Shown here: positions 19,084-27,599 of the stretch, in pieces
Numbering within the stretch: position 1 is the stretch's first letter
Layout of the letters: every line of letters begins with the position of its first letter
Origin: UBA4421 sp002704225
GTDB lineage: Bacteria; Pseudomonadota; Gammaproteobacteria; Pseudomonadales; Azotimanducaceae
Direction: 5' to 3'
Assembly: GCA_902556425.1 (NCBI GenBank)
Contig: CACDWG010000001.1
Location: 220,411 to 284,410 of the forward strand
DNA length: 64,000 nt
The notes under the pieces: generated by a model
The model's database searches: none
What the model was told of the DNA's origin: nothing
Seen by the model: the letters and a program-made list of their open reading frames with translations, nothing else
Program-made: the position numbers and the translations under genes

Positions 19084-19527
19084 CTAAGGGTTTCGAGGCC
19101 CGAGGCGGTATAAATAGGTTTCCTCAACGCTTTCGTTTTGTGGACGATTACCGTACTTGGCTTCCCACGCGTCAGAAAATGCCGCAAAAATTGTCGGATC
19201 GTTCACTCTGACCGCCGCCATTTCAAAAATTTCATCGCCAGAACGCAGTCGAACGTTGCTGTTTTGCTCGATATCTTCAACCCAGTTGGCTTTGTTATCT
19301 CCCGCAAACACGTGCAGATGACTCGCAACCTCTACGACCCACAGGTTGACCGAGTAAGCTTCATCGACTCGAGTTTCCAATTGAATGATGTTGTCTTGAG
19401 CGATCTTGTCTAACGATTGAGGCAAGGGTGAAACTCGACCCTCTAATGAGCCGCCAGAAATGGGCAGATATTCTGCACACCCCATAACGAGCAACCCAAT
19501 CAATCCGGTCGTAATGAATTTTCGCAC
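19084..19527 (-). CDS. Small lipoprotein of unknown function
   Basis: A 147-residue protein starting at GTG with GGAGG upstream. The signal peptide ends in a lipobox (LLVMGC, C17), and Ala at +2 favours outer-membrane sorting by the usual rule. The mature part is soluble and acidic, with no family recognised. The hydrolase gene follows 18 bases later on the same strand, so the two may be co-transcribed. Confidence 0.65.
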   Translation of the reverse strand: MRKFITTGLIGLLVMGCAEYLPISGGSLEGRVSPLPQSLDKIAQDNIIQLETRVDEAYSVNLWVVEVASHLHVFAGDNKANWVEDIEQNSNVRLRSGDEIFEMAAVRVNDPTIFAAFSDAWEAKYGNRPQNESVEETYLYRLGPRNP

Positions 19528-19843
19528 CTACCGTTCCTCCCTTAAGCCCATTGCCGCACCGCAACGTTGATCGGTTTTCACTCTAAAAGGTCTCAAACCC
19601 CACCATAACCTCTTCAAGCTGCTTAACTGAAGCACCATGTGAATCGCATGATGTGTTCTTCTAGAATGTCACTCACAGGAAATGCTGTTGCAAATACAGC
19701 CTTAAGTGCCCACCAATAGGACGCGAAAGCCCTAGATTTATCGAGCTTTTGCTTTTTATTAGGCATTTCAAGCGGTAGTTGAGGAGGCTTTCCTTCGATT
19801 AGAGTGGTGGCAAGATCTTCGCGCAAAGATTTGGAGGCGAGAC

Positions 19844-20266
19844 ATGAAAGCACTTAAGTGGTTGGGCGGCACCCTGGGGTTATACGCGTTGTTTGTAGTG
19901 ATTTTTGAAGCAGGCTACTTGGGGTACGCCCAACCCTCATTTGAAGACTCTGGAATACCCATGCTTGTTCTCACTACCACGAAGACGTCTGGTGAGACCC
20001 AAAATACGATGCTCGCTCGTATAACCGTAGATGAAAAAATCTATGTTTCGGCTCACCATTGGTCACGGGGTTGGCACTCGAATGCGATAGAGAACCCGGA
20101 CGTGTTGGTTACTATCAAAGGTGTGCGCTCCGCCCGAAGAGCCGTGCCCGTCGAAGGCCCAGAGTTTCAAAACGCTGCAGAAGCATTACCACTAAACTTT
20201 CCCGTTCGTTTGTTGATGGGCTTCCCGCTACTTGAGCGACAAATTCTGAGGTTGGATGAGGTTTAG
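19844..20266 (+). CDS. DUF385 / deazaflavin-dependent nitroreductase-type protein
   Basis: A 140-residue protein with one N-terminal hydrophobic segment (about residues 8-28), then a split-barrel core. The segment LTTTKTSGETQNTMLARI and the later WHSNAIENPDV are typical of the deazaflavin (F420)-dependent nitroreductase family known from mycobacteria. GGAGG lies six bases before the ATG. The N-terminal helix suggests membrane association. Members in organisms without F420 may bind heme or other ligands, so the cofactor is open. Confidence 0.7.
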   Translation: MKALKWLGGTLGLYALFVVIFEAGYLGYAQPSFEDSGIPMLVLTTTKTSGETQNTMLARITVDEKIYVSAHHWSRGWHSNAIENPDVLVTIKGVRSARRAVPVEGPEFQNAAEALPLNFPVRLLMGFPLLERQILRLDEV

Positions 20267-20403
20267 CGCAAATTAAGCCCTATCAAACCCCTGTCTGGTC
20301 TCGTAAATCCGGCTTAAGGGAAACCTGCCCAGAGCGACAGGGCTACCTTGCGAGACTGATCGATGGGCCCAATATCGCGCTGATTTGGTAACGAGGGACG
20401 AAT

Positions 20404-21390
20404 TCAATTTCCGTCGCCGAACCGTGTTCCCGCCTGAAACATCGGGCCCTTTAGGATGGAAGAAGGGTAACCCAGTGCAGGCGTCTCGAACGCATCGACA
20501 TTATCGAGCTGCAGTTCTTTTAAGTTATCAAAACGTTCGGCAATGATGTCCATGGCTCCAAAGGGAAAGTCGTGGTCGACGTAAGGCCTCACGTTGTCGG
20601 TAACGAGATAGAATTTTCCGTCTGCAATTAGATCGAAGACCTGTTGCGCGTGCCGCTCTGGGGTCATACCCATCAGCATTTCATTCGGTTTAATCGGTGC
20701 AACATCGGTGCTAGCGGGCGCGTTTTTGGCTGATTTATTCAACTGACTCGATTGCATCAAGGCGGTACTCACGATGCAGGGGCATAGCACCCGAATATGC
20801 ACGTGGGGTGATTTCTTCGCGATTTCGAAGGAGAGCGATTCGGTGAGCGCTACGACAGCATGTTTGCTGGCCTGATAAGAAGCGGCTCCGCCATCACCGC
20901 GCACCAGTCCACCCACAGAGGCCGTGGTGCAGAAAATCGATTTTTGAGTTTGCGCCTGCAGTCTTGGCACGAAGGCTTTGATGGTCTTAACCACACCCAG
21001 TACGTTTACGTTCAGTGTGGTTTCCCAATCCTCGATGTCACTTTTTAGGATGCTGTTGTTGAAAATGACGCCGGCGTTGGCAAACACGACGCCAATACTC
21101 ACGCCGCCAAAGGCAACATCGATTTGGTCAAGAGCGCCGCTCAGATCGGTGCTGCTCGTTACGTCGCAGGCCAGAGCCAAAACAGTAAGGTCAGGGGCAA
21201 GGGCGCGCAGATCAGCTGCAGCGCGTTCAACCGTTGCTTCATGCAAATCGATTAACGCAACATGCATGTGCAAATGGAGCGCTGCGTATTTTGCCAAACC
21301 CCAGCCGATCCCAAAGTTACCCGCGCCGGTGATGACCGCTGCACGACCCTCTAGATCGGCAAGTTTAAATTTTTCTTGTTGTCGACTCAT
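20404..21390 (-). CDS. Short-chain dehydrogenase/reductase (SDR)
   Basis: A 328-residue SDR, longer than classical members. The cofactor motif is TGAGNFGIG, followed by VALIDLH (Asp, NAD-type), FANAGV and the catalytic YQASK. A C-terminal extension of about 60 residues follows the usual fold. AGAAGG precedes the ATG at 21390; the frame extends 42 bases further upstream without support. It is a single minus-strand gene. The substrate is unknown. Confidence 0.83.
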   Translation of the reverse strand: MSRQQEKFKLADLEGRAAVITGAGNFGIGWGLAKYAALHLHMHVALIDLHEATVERAAADLRALAPDLTVLALACDVTSSTDLSGALDQIDVAFGGVSIGVVFANAGVIFNNSILKSDIEDWETTLNVNVLGVVKTIKAFVPRLQAQTQKSIFCTTASVGGLVRGDGGAASYQASKHAVVALTESLSFEIAKKSPHVHIRVLCPCIVSTALMQSSQLNKSAKNAPASTDVAPIKPNEMLMGMTPERHAQQVFDLIADGKFYLVTDNVRPYVDHDFPFGAMDIIAERFDNLKELQLDNVDAFETPALGYPSSILKGPMFQAGTRFGDGN

Positions 21391-21555
21391 TGCGATTTCC
21401 TTCTGAGTTGATCGGCGGGGGCAGTTTCCCAAAATTTGTTATCGCGGAATAGCGGGGCGTTGAGATGGACAACGTTCAGAGTGAAGCGGTTTTCGTGCGT
21501 GATCTGTGCCTAAGTCTGGCGCCCTAAGCTACGGCGTCTAAAACCGGTGCGCTTA

Positions 21556-22152
21556 TCAGTCTGCGGTTTTTTGAAAGATTAACATTTGATTGTTGGCTGG
21601 CATCTGTCGGTCCTCGACTAACCGAAGGCCAGCGTGGGTGGCAAGATCAAGGATCCACTCAACATCACGTACGCCACTCTGCGCGTCACGTTCTTTGAGC
21701 CATAGGTCAAAGTCTGCGTTGGACGGTGTCGTAAAATCTCCCGCATATTTGAAAGGGCCGTAAAGGGCGAGCAGCCCTTCGTCTGTCAGTACCTTTGCTG
21801 CTCTGCGAATCAGGTTTTCACCCAGTTCTGAACTGACAATGTGCATCACGTTGGCAGCGTAAACGCAGTTATAGGTTTGAGCGGGCCACGTGTGGGCGGC
21901 CAAATCAAGGGTAATAGGCCCTAAGATATTCGCAGGTCCGTACTCGTCGATGTTGCTTGTTAATGCTGGGAGCACAATTTCACGATCACTAGGCTGCCAA
22001 AGAACGTGATTTAGCGCGGCGGCCAGGTGAATTGCGTGCTGGCCAGCGCCACTGCCGATTTCGAGTAGTTTGGTCTGATGTGGCAGCCATTCGGCAAGCA
22101 CAGCCAAGATGGCGGCCTTGTTGTTGTCAGCAGCTTGAGAAAATCCTTGCAT
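21556..22152 (-). CDS. DUF938 family SAM-dependent methyltransferase
   Basis: A 198-residue class I methyltransferase-like protein. SAM motif I is LLEIGSGAGQHA, and WQPSD and YCVYAANVMHI-like segments follow as in DUF938 proteins. The FKYAGDFTTPSNADFD-type region is also typical of that family. The substrate is unknown. The family is widespread in marine proteobacteria, usually as a lone gene, as here. Confidence 0.83.
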   Translation of the reverse strand: MQGFSQAADNNKAAILAVLAEWLPHQTKLLEIGSGAGQHAIHLAAALNHVLWQPSDREIVLPALTSNIDEYGPANILGPITLDLAAHTWPAQTYNCVYAANVMHIVSSELGENLIRRAAKVLTDEGLLALYGPFKYAGDFTTPSNADFDLWLKERDAQSGVRDVEWILDLATHAGLRLVEDRQMPANNQMLIFQKTAD

Positions 22153-22401
22153 GTCACGAGCCTACCGTAAGTGCAGGCTCGTCAGAAGCTGGGTATCGCA
22201 TCAAAGTCTGAAGCAGCTCGAGGTTCCTCACTGGGACTTCAAGTTCCGGCCGGTCGCGCCTAAATACGATGAGATCTGCAATTTGGTGATTTTGAAAAAG
22301 AGCGCTGGCTCCCGCGCTGGCTATCCAACCTTAAGTCATCATCGGTCAGGCTCAAGAATGCTGAAGCAACCGCGCTGACGATATTGATGGATTGGCTCTT
22401 T

Positions 22402-23184
22402 CTATTCGCCGGTAAAACTCGCTTCTCGTCGTTCGCGAAAGGCATTGATGCCTTCTTTAAAGTCTGAGGTTTGGCGTGCCGTGTTTTGTCCCCAGCTTTC
22501 CAGTGCGGCGCTGTCCCAAGGCTCACGGTTCAGAGATTTCAGTACAGCTTGTTTCGTTAGCGCATATTGGACTGTCGGTCCTGATGCCAGAGTGTCGGCA
22601 AACGCCATCGCTGAGGGCATAAGATCCTCATCAGTCACTAACGGTTCAATCAGACCGGCGTGTTGAGCATCGCTCAGCGGAATGTCGGTACCAGCATATA
22701 GCCATTTTAATGCTCTACTGTAGCCAGCTAATTTGGGCAGGGTCCAAGTGACCAGGTCGTCAGGATGAATGCCTCGTTTTGCCCAAATTGGCAGCAGCCG
22801 AGAAGATGGTGAACAAAAGCGAAAGTCGCACAGGAGTGAAATGCCCAATCCGCCTCCAGCGGCTACACCATTGACAACGGCAATGGTAGGTTTAGGCATC
22901 TGCAATAGATCTACGCACCAAGAAAATTCTGGGTCTGCGGGTCCTCTGGGCCAGGCGCGGCTGTCTTTCGCTCTTAGGTCCGCGCCTGAGCAAAACGCGT
23001 CGCCCGCCCCGGTTAGAACAAGAACTCTAGCCAAGGGATCTGCGCCTACTTGGGTAATGAGCTGGCGTATCCCAACGCGCATGGCACCGTTCAGGGCGTT
23101 AAGCACCTCTGGTCTGTTTAACGTGGCGACGACAACGCCATTTTTTTTATGTTCGACTTTTATTTCAGGTGGGTATTCAGACAT
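22402..23184 (-). CDS. Enoyl-CoA hydratase/isomerase (crotonase) family protein
   Basis: A 260-residue crotonase-fold protein. The CoA-binding oxyanion segments are CSGADLRA and NGVAAGGGLG. The two catalytic glutamates of classical enoyl-CoA hydratase are not evident: the first site reads GGGLGISL rather than GGGCELAM, and the second region (IWAKRGIHPDD) offers aspartates instead. The protein may therefore be an isomerase or have another crotonase-type activity. The start at 23184 was chosen by similarity of the N-terminus. The frame runs 72 bases further upstream, and no strong ribosome site decides. It is the last chromosomal gene before the island. Confidence 0.8.
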   Translation of the reverse strand: MSEYPPEIKVEHKKNGVVVATLNRPEVLNALNGAMRVGIRQLITQVGADPLARVLVLTGAGDAFCSGADLRAKDSRAWPRGPADPEFSWCVDLLQMPKPTIAVVNGVAAGGGLGISLLCDFRFCSPSSRLLPIWAKRGIHPDDLVTWTLPKLAGYSRALKWLYAGTDIPLSDAQHAGLIEPLVTDEDLMPSAMAFADTLASGPTVQYALTKQAVLKSLNREPWDSAALESWGQNTARQTSDFKEGINAFRERREASFTGE

Positions 23185-23359
23185 AAGGCAATCTGCAGCT
23201 AGGGTGATTTCGCCTCTCATCATAAAGCAGTGCAATAACAATGATAGAAGTAACAAGATGATGTTCGCGATCTAGGCCCTATGCTTCATCCAATGTGATT
23301 CCACGATTCACCGGTATTTTACTTTTCCTGGTGATCCTGACGGATGGCGCTGGAGGTTC

Positions 23360-23376
23360 GTATGGCGGAAGAGGTA
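23360..23376. repeat. attL, 17-bp direct repeat
   Basis: GTATGGCGGAAGAGGTA, identical to 35333-35349. It contains a truncated copy of the tRNA-Sec 3' end (14 bases, complement of the plus strand). Sequence on the left is chromosomal, on the right island. Confidence 0.88.
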
Positions 23377-23505
23377 TCCGACTAACTAAAGTCTTCGTGT
23401 GTCTTTGAAAGAATATTTCAATACCATAACCTATTGAAAATAAATATTAAATTAAGAGACAGGTCTCCTTGAGTCCATTCGCGACTCTAACATGCTCGCT
23501 CCAAA

Positions 23506-23527
23506 GTGGTACAATATGCGGTACAAG
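23506..23527. repeat. Paired GGTACAA motifs near left end
   Basis: GTGGTACAA (23506-23514) and TGCGGTACAAG (23517-23527) lie just upstream of the integrase start. The same two motifs, in swapped order, occur 65-85 bases from the right end (35249-35270). They are probably arm-type binding sites for the integrase or AlpA, and may also let integrase repress its own gene. Confidence 0.6.
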
Positions 23528-23544
23528 AAAGTCAGGGGTGCTGC

Positions 23545-24813
23545 ATGCCCAAATTAACAGTCTTAGAAGTTGAGGCTATATCAAAGGCCGGAAGATACGC
23601 CGATGGTGATGGCCTATACCTGCATGTTGACGCCTCCGGGAACAAGAGTTGGATCTATCGGTATCAGCTTAATGGCAAGAGAACTTCTATTGGGCTTGGT
23701 CGTTATGACAAGAAAACCAACTCATTGTCTAACGCTCGTAAGTCTCTTCTGGACAAGAAAAGGCTGGTTGTTAACGGTATTAATCCAGTTGATGAGAAGA
23801 GACGGCTTGCCAAGGCTCTCCAGAACGAGGCCGATGCTGCTGAGCAAGCTGAGCTGCAAAGAGGGATGACTTTTGAACGCTGTGCCCGGGAGTGGCACGG
23901 CCGAAAAAAGGCTCAGTGGCGAAGTGAGAAGCATGCTAATCAGAACATAAACACTCTAACTCAATACGCTTTTCCACATTTTGGAACTAAAGCAGTGTCT
24001 GAAATTTCTCTGTCAGACATAAAGAAATGCCTAGACCCCATCTGGGAAGTTAAAACAGAAACCGCATCAAGGATCAGGTCACGCATTGAAGCGGTTTTGA
24101 GCTATGCCATGACCAGTGGATACAGGGAAAGAGAGAAAGGTAATCCAGCTACGTGGAGAGGGCAGCTTGACCAAATCTATCCGCAGCCTCAAAAGGTTAA
24201 AAAGCGGCGGCATGAGTTGGAGGGTACGAGTGAGCATCACGCGGCGATGGCTTATGAGTCCCTACCTTCGTTTTTTTCAGAGCTTATCTTGAGGAAAGGG
24301 ACTGCTAGCCAAGCCCTTCAGTTTTGCATTCTGACGCTCGCGCGCACGGATTCAATAAGATTTGCTGAGTGGACTCAGGTCGATCTGGACAAGGGCATTT
24401 GGACTGTTCCTTTCAATCACATGAAGGGAGGTGTTGAGTTCAGAGTAGCGCTGTCTGAAAGAGCCGTTTCTCTGCTTCGGAGTCTAGAGCAAGTAGATCA
24501 ATACATATTTCCCGGCGGCAAAATTGGTAAACCGCTGAGCGATGCAGGGATGGCTTCTGTCCTCAAGCGAATGAACGTAAACGATGCGACCGTCCACGGC
24601 TTTAGAAGTACATTCCGGGACTATATTGGTGAAAAGTCGCAGCAAAATCCTCTGATAGCCGAATATTGTTTGGCGCACAGTGTTGGTGACGCAACTGAAA
24701 GGGCTTATGCCAGAGGAGATATGCTAGAAAAACGGTTTGATATGATGAATATTTGGGCTGATTACGTAACGAGCGAAGTAACGAATGGCCCTTCCAAAGC
24801 GACAACAGTTTGA
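23545..24813 (+). CDS. int: Tyrosine recombinase / island integrase (DUF4102 N-terminus)
   Basis: A 422-residue P4-type integrase. The N-terminal domain (ADGDGLYLHVDASGNKSWIYRY) is the DUF4102 arm-binding fold. The C-terminal catalytic domain shows the first Arg in LTLARTDSIRFAEW, HGFRSTFRDY for the His-x2-Arg box, and AYARGDM for the region holding the nucleophilic tyrosine. The start at 23545 is favoured by AGGGGTG upstream. It catalyses integration at the selC 3' end. Its last 29 bases overlap the next gene, an unusual arrangement that couples their expression. Confidence 0.93.
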   Translation: MPKLTVLEVEAISKAGRYADGDGLYLHVDASGNKSWIYRYQLNGKRTSIGLGRYDKKTNSLSNARKSLLDKKRLVVNGINPVDEKRRLAKALQNEADAAEQAELQRGMTFERCAREWHGRKKAQWRSEKHANQNINTLTQYAFPHFGTKAVSEISLSDIKKCLDPIWEVKTETASRIRSRIEAVLSYAMTSGYREREKGNPATWRGQLDQIYPQPQKVKKRRHELEGTSEHHAAMAYESLPSFFSELILRKGTASQALQFCILTLARTDSIRFAEWTQVDLDKGIWTVPFNHMKGGVEFRVALSERAVSLLRSLEQVDQYIFPGGKIGKPLSDAGMASVLKRMNVNDATVHGFRSTFRDYIGEKSQQNPLIAEYCLAHSVGDATERAYARGDMLEKRFDMMNIWADYVTSEVTNGPSKATTV

Positions 24814-25585
24814 CCTTGAGGGCGCAGCCGAATACCTAAGCTGCAGTATTGGCGATGTCCTGTATTTTCTGGATCAAGGGCTGTTAAGGCTCGCAGTCGC
24901 AACTTCCCATGTATCCGATCTGGTCAGTCTCCCCGTAAATGATCTGCCACTAGTACAGCAACAGTTACTAAAGTCGCTATACAACCCTGACGGTATAGAT
25001 CTTCATCGCATCACGGTAGATCAGAATTTGTTAGAAAGCTTCGTGCCTGTCACTTGCATATACCTTGCTCACCATCAAAGAAATAAAATCAAAGACACCG
25101 TCCACGCGTTGGGAGAGCCAATTTGGATCTTTCAAGATCTACCGGGTGAGCAGATAACGATCTGGCAAGAAGGGAGGCTTAGGGGGTTTTGGCTCTACGA
25201 AGAGGACAGCTGGATCGCTGACACCTATCTATCTAGAGAAGAGCTTGATCGGCTTGCCAGTAGTTCGTCAGAGAATGAGGAGTCGGTTACTCAATCTGCT
25301 GTTGATGCCTCCGACAATAGAAAGGTGCCTGATCTTTACGCCTATCCGAATTTGGCTGATGACGTTGCGCGATTGATGGTAGATAAAATGAACCAATTCA
25401 TCCGTGAGAACCGTCGTATCGCCAAGGAGGTCGAACTTCGCGACTTCGTCGTGGAACAAGAGCCGTATATTAGCTACGACCACAAAGCCAAAGAGCTTGA
25501 GATTGGAGAGGAGCAAGATCGGCCGACGTACCTTGCTTTTAAGAATTTCAAGCGGCGCTACCAGAGCTACTTTGGCCCGAAGTAG
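24785..25585 (+). CDS. Unknown island protein coupled to the integrase
   Basis: A 266-residue soluble protein whose ATG lies inside the end of the integrase gene (29-base overlap). The N-terminus (FDLEGAAEYLSCSIGDVLYFLDQGLL) looks like a MerR- or excisionase-type winged helix in which a short helix-turn-helix reads a domain-entry motif. The middle is unassigned. The C-terminal third is charged and helical (FIRENRRIAKEVELRDFVVE). No catalytic motif is seen. Position suggests a role in integration/excision control or island maintenance. I do not recognise the full-length family. Confidence 0.7.
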   Translation: MALPKRQQFDLEGAAEYLSCSIGDVLYFLDQGLLRLAVATSHVSDLVSLPVNDLPLVQQQLLKSLYNPDGIDLHRITVDQNLLESFVPVTCIYLAHHQRNKIKDTVHALGEPIWIFQDLPGEQITIWQEGRLRGFWLYEEDSWIADTYLSREELDRLASSSSENEESVTQSAVDASDNRKVPDLYAYPNLADDVARLMVDKMNQFIRENRRIAKEVELRDFVVEQEPYISYDHKAKELEIGEEQDRPTYLAFKNFKRRYQSYFGPK

Positions 25586-25683
25586 CCAGATCTGACCGGA
25601 TCTCTCCATATCAGGACAGATTCCAAACCAACACCAAATCCAGCTATATATTCGCTGCTCCTTCAACAAAACAGGAGCAATTC

Positions 25684-25887
25684 GTGAACCATCATCCAAG
25701 ACAATTAGAGCTATTTATTCGCCTCCCTGAGGTGCGCCAGAGGGTAGGTATGAGCAAGTCTCAGATCTACAAACTGATCGCTCAAGGTCAATTTCCAAAA
25801 CCTGTAAAGGTCAGTCGCCGTATCAGCTGCTGGGTCGTAGCTGAGATTGAGCAATGGGTACAGGAGCAGATCAATGGACGTGATTGA
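25684..25887 (+). CDS. alpA: AlpA family excisionase-like transcriptional regulator
   Basis: A 67-residue winged-helix protein of the AlpA / CP4-57 regulatory family. The body FIRLPEVRQRVGMSKSQIYKLIAQGQFP is the standard helix-turn-helix, followed by the wing KPVKVSRRISCWVVAEIEQWV. AlpA-type proteins act as activators of integrase or as directionality factors for excision. The start is a GTG at 25684 with AACAGGAGCAATTC upstream. Its stop overlaps the ATG of the next small frame. Confidence 0.88.
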   Translation: MNHHPRQLELFIRLPEVRQRVGMSKSQIYKLIAQGQFPKPVKVSRRISCWVVAEIEQWVQEQINGRD

Positions 25888-26182
25888 ATCATCTGGCACC
25901 TGCAAAACGGCTCTTCGCAACCCTATGCGGTTTTTGCGGGATAAAAATAATTTAAAAAATAATAAAAACAATTGTTTATGTAATATTTTAAATCCTATTT
26001 ATAGATATTTTTCAGGCATTATTGATTGGATACATATCCTTCTTAAAAGGGTTTTCAAGGCTCTATCTAGCGCAGGTAAACATGATATTGGGTTATTTGA
26101 ATGGTTCTATTTCGGGGCCTGTAAAGCGGTTAAGGGACTTAAAAACCTTCATACGAGCCAAAAGTCCGATGATCAGGTTTAG
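25874..26182 (+). CDS. Possible small protein overlapping alpA (uncertain)
   Basis: A 102-codon frame beginning at ATG 25874, which overlaps the alpA stop (translational coupling possible). It crosses the A+T-rich spacer, giving a Lys/Asn-rich stretch and then a hydrophobic segment (YFSGIIDWIHILLKRVF). It overlaps the start of the polymerase-like gene. It could be a real coupled peptide or a chance frame through a non-coding region. Confidence 0.3.
   Translation: MDVIESSGTCKTALRNPMRFLRDKNNLKNNKNNCLCNILNPIYRYFSGIIDWIHILLKRVFKALSSAGKHDIGLFEWFYFGACKAVKGLKNLHTSQKSDDQV
25936..26011. other. Very A+T-rich spacer with a 12-bp palindrome
   Basis: The spacer between alpA and the polymerase-like gene is almost all A and T and contains the palindrome AAACAATTGTTT (25966-25977). 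It could be a promoter, a binding site for a regulator such as AlpA, or a melting region for replication initiation. No iterons were seen. Confidence 0.4.
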
Positions 26183-27395
26183 CCTTGGAATGATGGTCCA
26201 TGAGCCACCAGAAATCTCTGGGCTAGCGTTGAAAACTCAAAAGCAAAAAAAGGCTTTGGAGTTCGTTCTGGGTAACATTTGGAAGTACGGCACTAGCCCA
26301 ATCCATTTTAGTCTGAGGAATCAGCGCAACGTTCCGAAGAGCTACAACCCTTCACGCATTGGTAACAAGCCGATCAGGTCAGTTCTTTATGCCTTGCGCG
26401 GTTTAGGTCTGATAGAGGTTGAGACGGGAACATCAAAATTCACGTACAACGACAATTTGGAACTTGAGGAGCCGTGCCTGTCTAGGTTCACTGCGACAGA
26501 GGCGTTCTTTGAAATGCTAAGGATGACTATTACGTCTAAGCACTTCTTTGAACTGCCTCCGTTCTACGTTCAGTACAAAGACCTTGATGACAACCTGCTG
26601 GACTTTAAGTGGTGCGAATTTTCAAAACGCGCTTATCAAGAGCTTGCTGAGTACTGCGCTTTCATGCAGGAACAGGAGCTTACCGTAGATGGTGAGCCAC
26701 TCAGTCTTTATCACGTGACACGAACCTTCAGAGACTGGGCAGGAGACGGTAGTTTTTTGTTCGGCGGTAGGGGCTTTCACCCTGTAATGCGGATGGCAAA
26801 ACAACAACGGTCAAGGATCTTGATCAATGGCAGTAAAACCGTTGCCTTGGATTACCCAGCAAGTGAGCCAAATATTCTCTATCAGATGATGACGGGAAAG
26901 CGCTTGTCTCCTGATGGGGATCCTTATCAGGTGGATGGGCTGGATCGTTCAGGGGTAAAGCCTTTTTTCACAATCATGCTGAACACATCTGGAGCTTTTG
27001 GTGCAGCCAAAGCCATTGCCAATTGGCTTGATGACAAAAAGGTCAAAGATACAGAGAAGGCCCCAGTGATTGCGGCCATTGAAAGGTTTGGGTCTGTCCG
27101 GGCTGTGATAAACGCCATTGTGGAGCGTAATAAACCCATAGAAGCATGCCTAATGCAGGGCAAAGCCATGGGACAGCACTACCAGTGGTTAGAGGCTAAT
27201 CTTGTGTTTCGTGTGGCGCATCAGCTGAGCCTTCAAGGGGTGCCTGCCATCACTGTGCATGACGAGTTAATCGTGATGGAAAAGGACAAAGAACTGACTG
27301 AGTTCATGATGTACAACGAGTGGCCACAGGGTTTGCCCACCCTTGCCAATGCCCCTTGGAATAAGCGCCCTGAGACGCAATATGAGGGCCTCTGA
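26082..27395 (+). CDS. Protein with family-A DNA polymerase palm-like motifs
   Basis: A protein of about 437 residues; the frame is open from 26022, and starts at 26082 (AGG five bases before) or 26169 are possible. The C-terminal half resembles the palm of family-A polymerases. A motif-A-like TVALDYPASEPNILYQ has its Asp codon at 26850. A motif-B-like RSGVKPFFTIMLNTSG follows. The motif-C-like TVHDELIV has its Asp and Glu codons at 27261-27266. The segment FRDWAGDGSFLFGGRGF also looks like a conserved element. No 3'-5' exonuclease or full-length thumb/fingers is seen; the N-terminal 200 residues look like a helical/winged-helix domain. From memory it resembles a widespread uncharacterised family of plasmids and islands. 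Polymerase activity is inference. Confidence 0.65.
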   Translation: MILGYLNGSISGPVKRLRDLKTFIRAKSPMIRFSLGMMVHEPPEISGLALKTQKQKKALEFVLGNIWKYGTSPIHFSLRNQRNVPKSYNPSRIGNKPIRSVLYALRGLGLIEVETGTSKFTYNDNLELEEPCLSRFTATEAFFEMLRMTITSKHFFELPPFYVQYKDLDDNLLDFKWCEFSKRAYQELAEYCAFMQEQELTVDGEPLSLYHVTRTFRDWAGDGSFLFGGRGFHPVMRMAKQQRSRILINGSKTVALDYPASEPNILYQMMTGKRLSPDGDPYQVDGLDRSGVKPFFTIMLNTSGAFGAAKAIANWLDDKKVKDTEKAPVIAAIERFGSVRAVINAIVERNKPIEACLMQGKAMGQHYQWLEANLVFRVAHQLSLQGVPAITVHDELIVMEKDKELTEFMMYNEWPQGLPTLANAPWNKRPETQYEGL

Positions 27396-27599
27396 GGGGT
27401 CTAGAGTTGTGAGGTGGTAGTATGGGTGTAGGTAAGTGCCATGGACTTATAAAGACTTTTATTTTTGAATTCGGAATTAGCAAATCCCAGTGTTTCAAGC
27501 AGGTTTTTTTGAGAGAAGCTGTTAACTTAGAAACCGTTGCTAGGAGGAGAGAATTCTAGCAAATCTGGGGCTGCAAAAATCAGAGAGGTATTACGCAAG

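Noticed and set aside
19623..19853. 76-codon minus-strand frame overlapping the DUF385 start
   Set aside because: GTG start inside the other gene's ribosome-site region and no supporting features.
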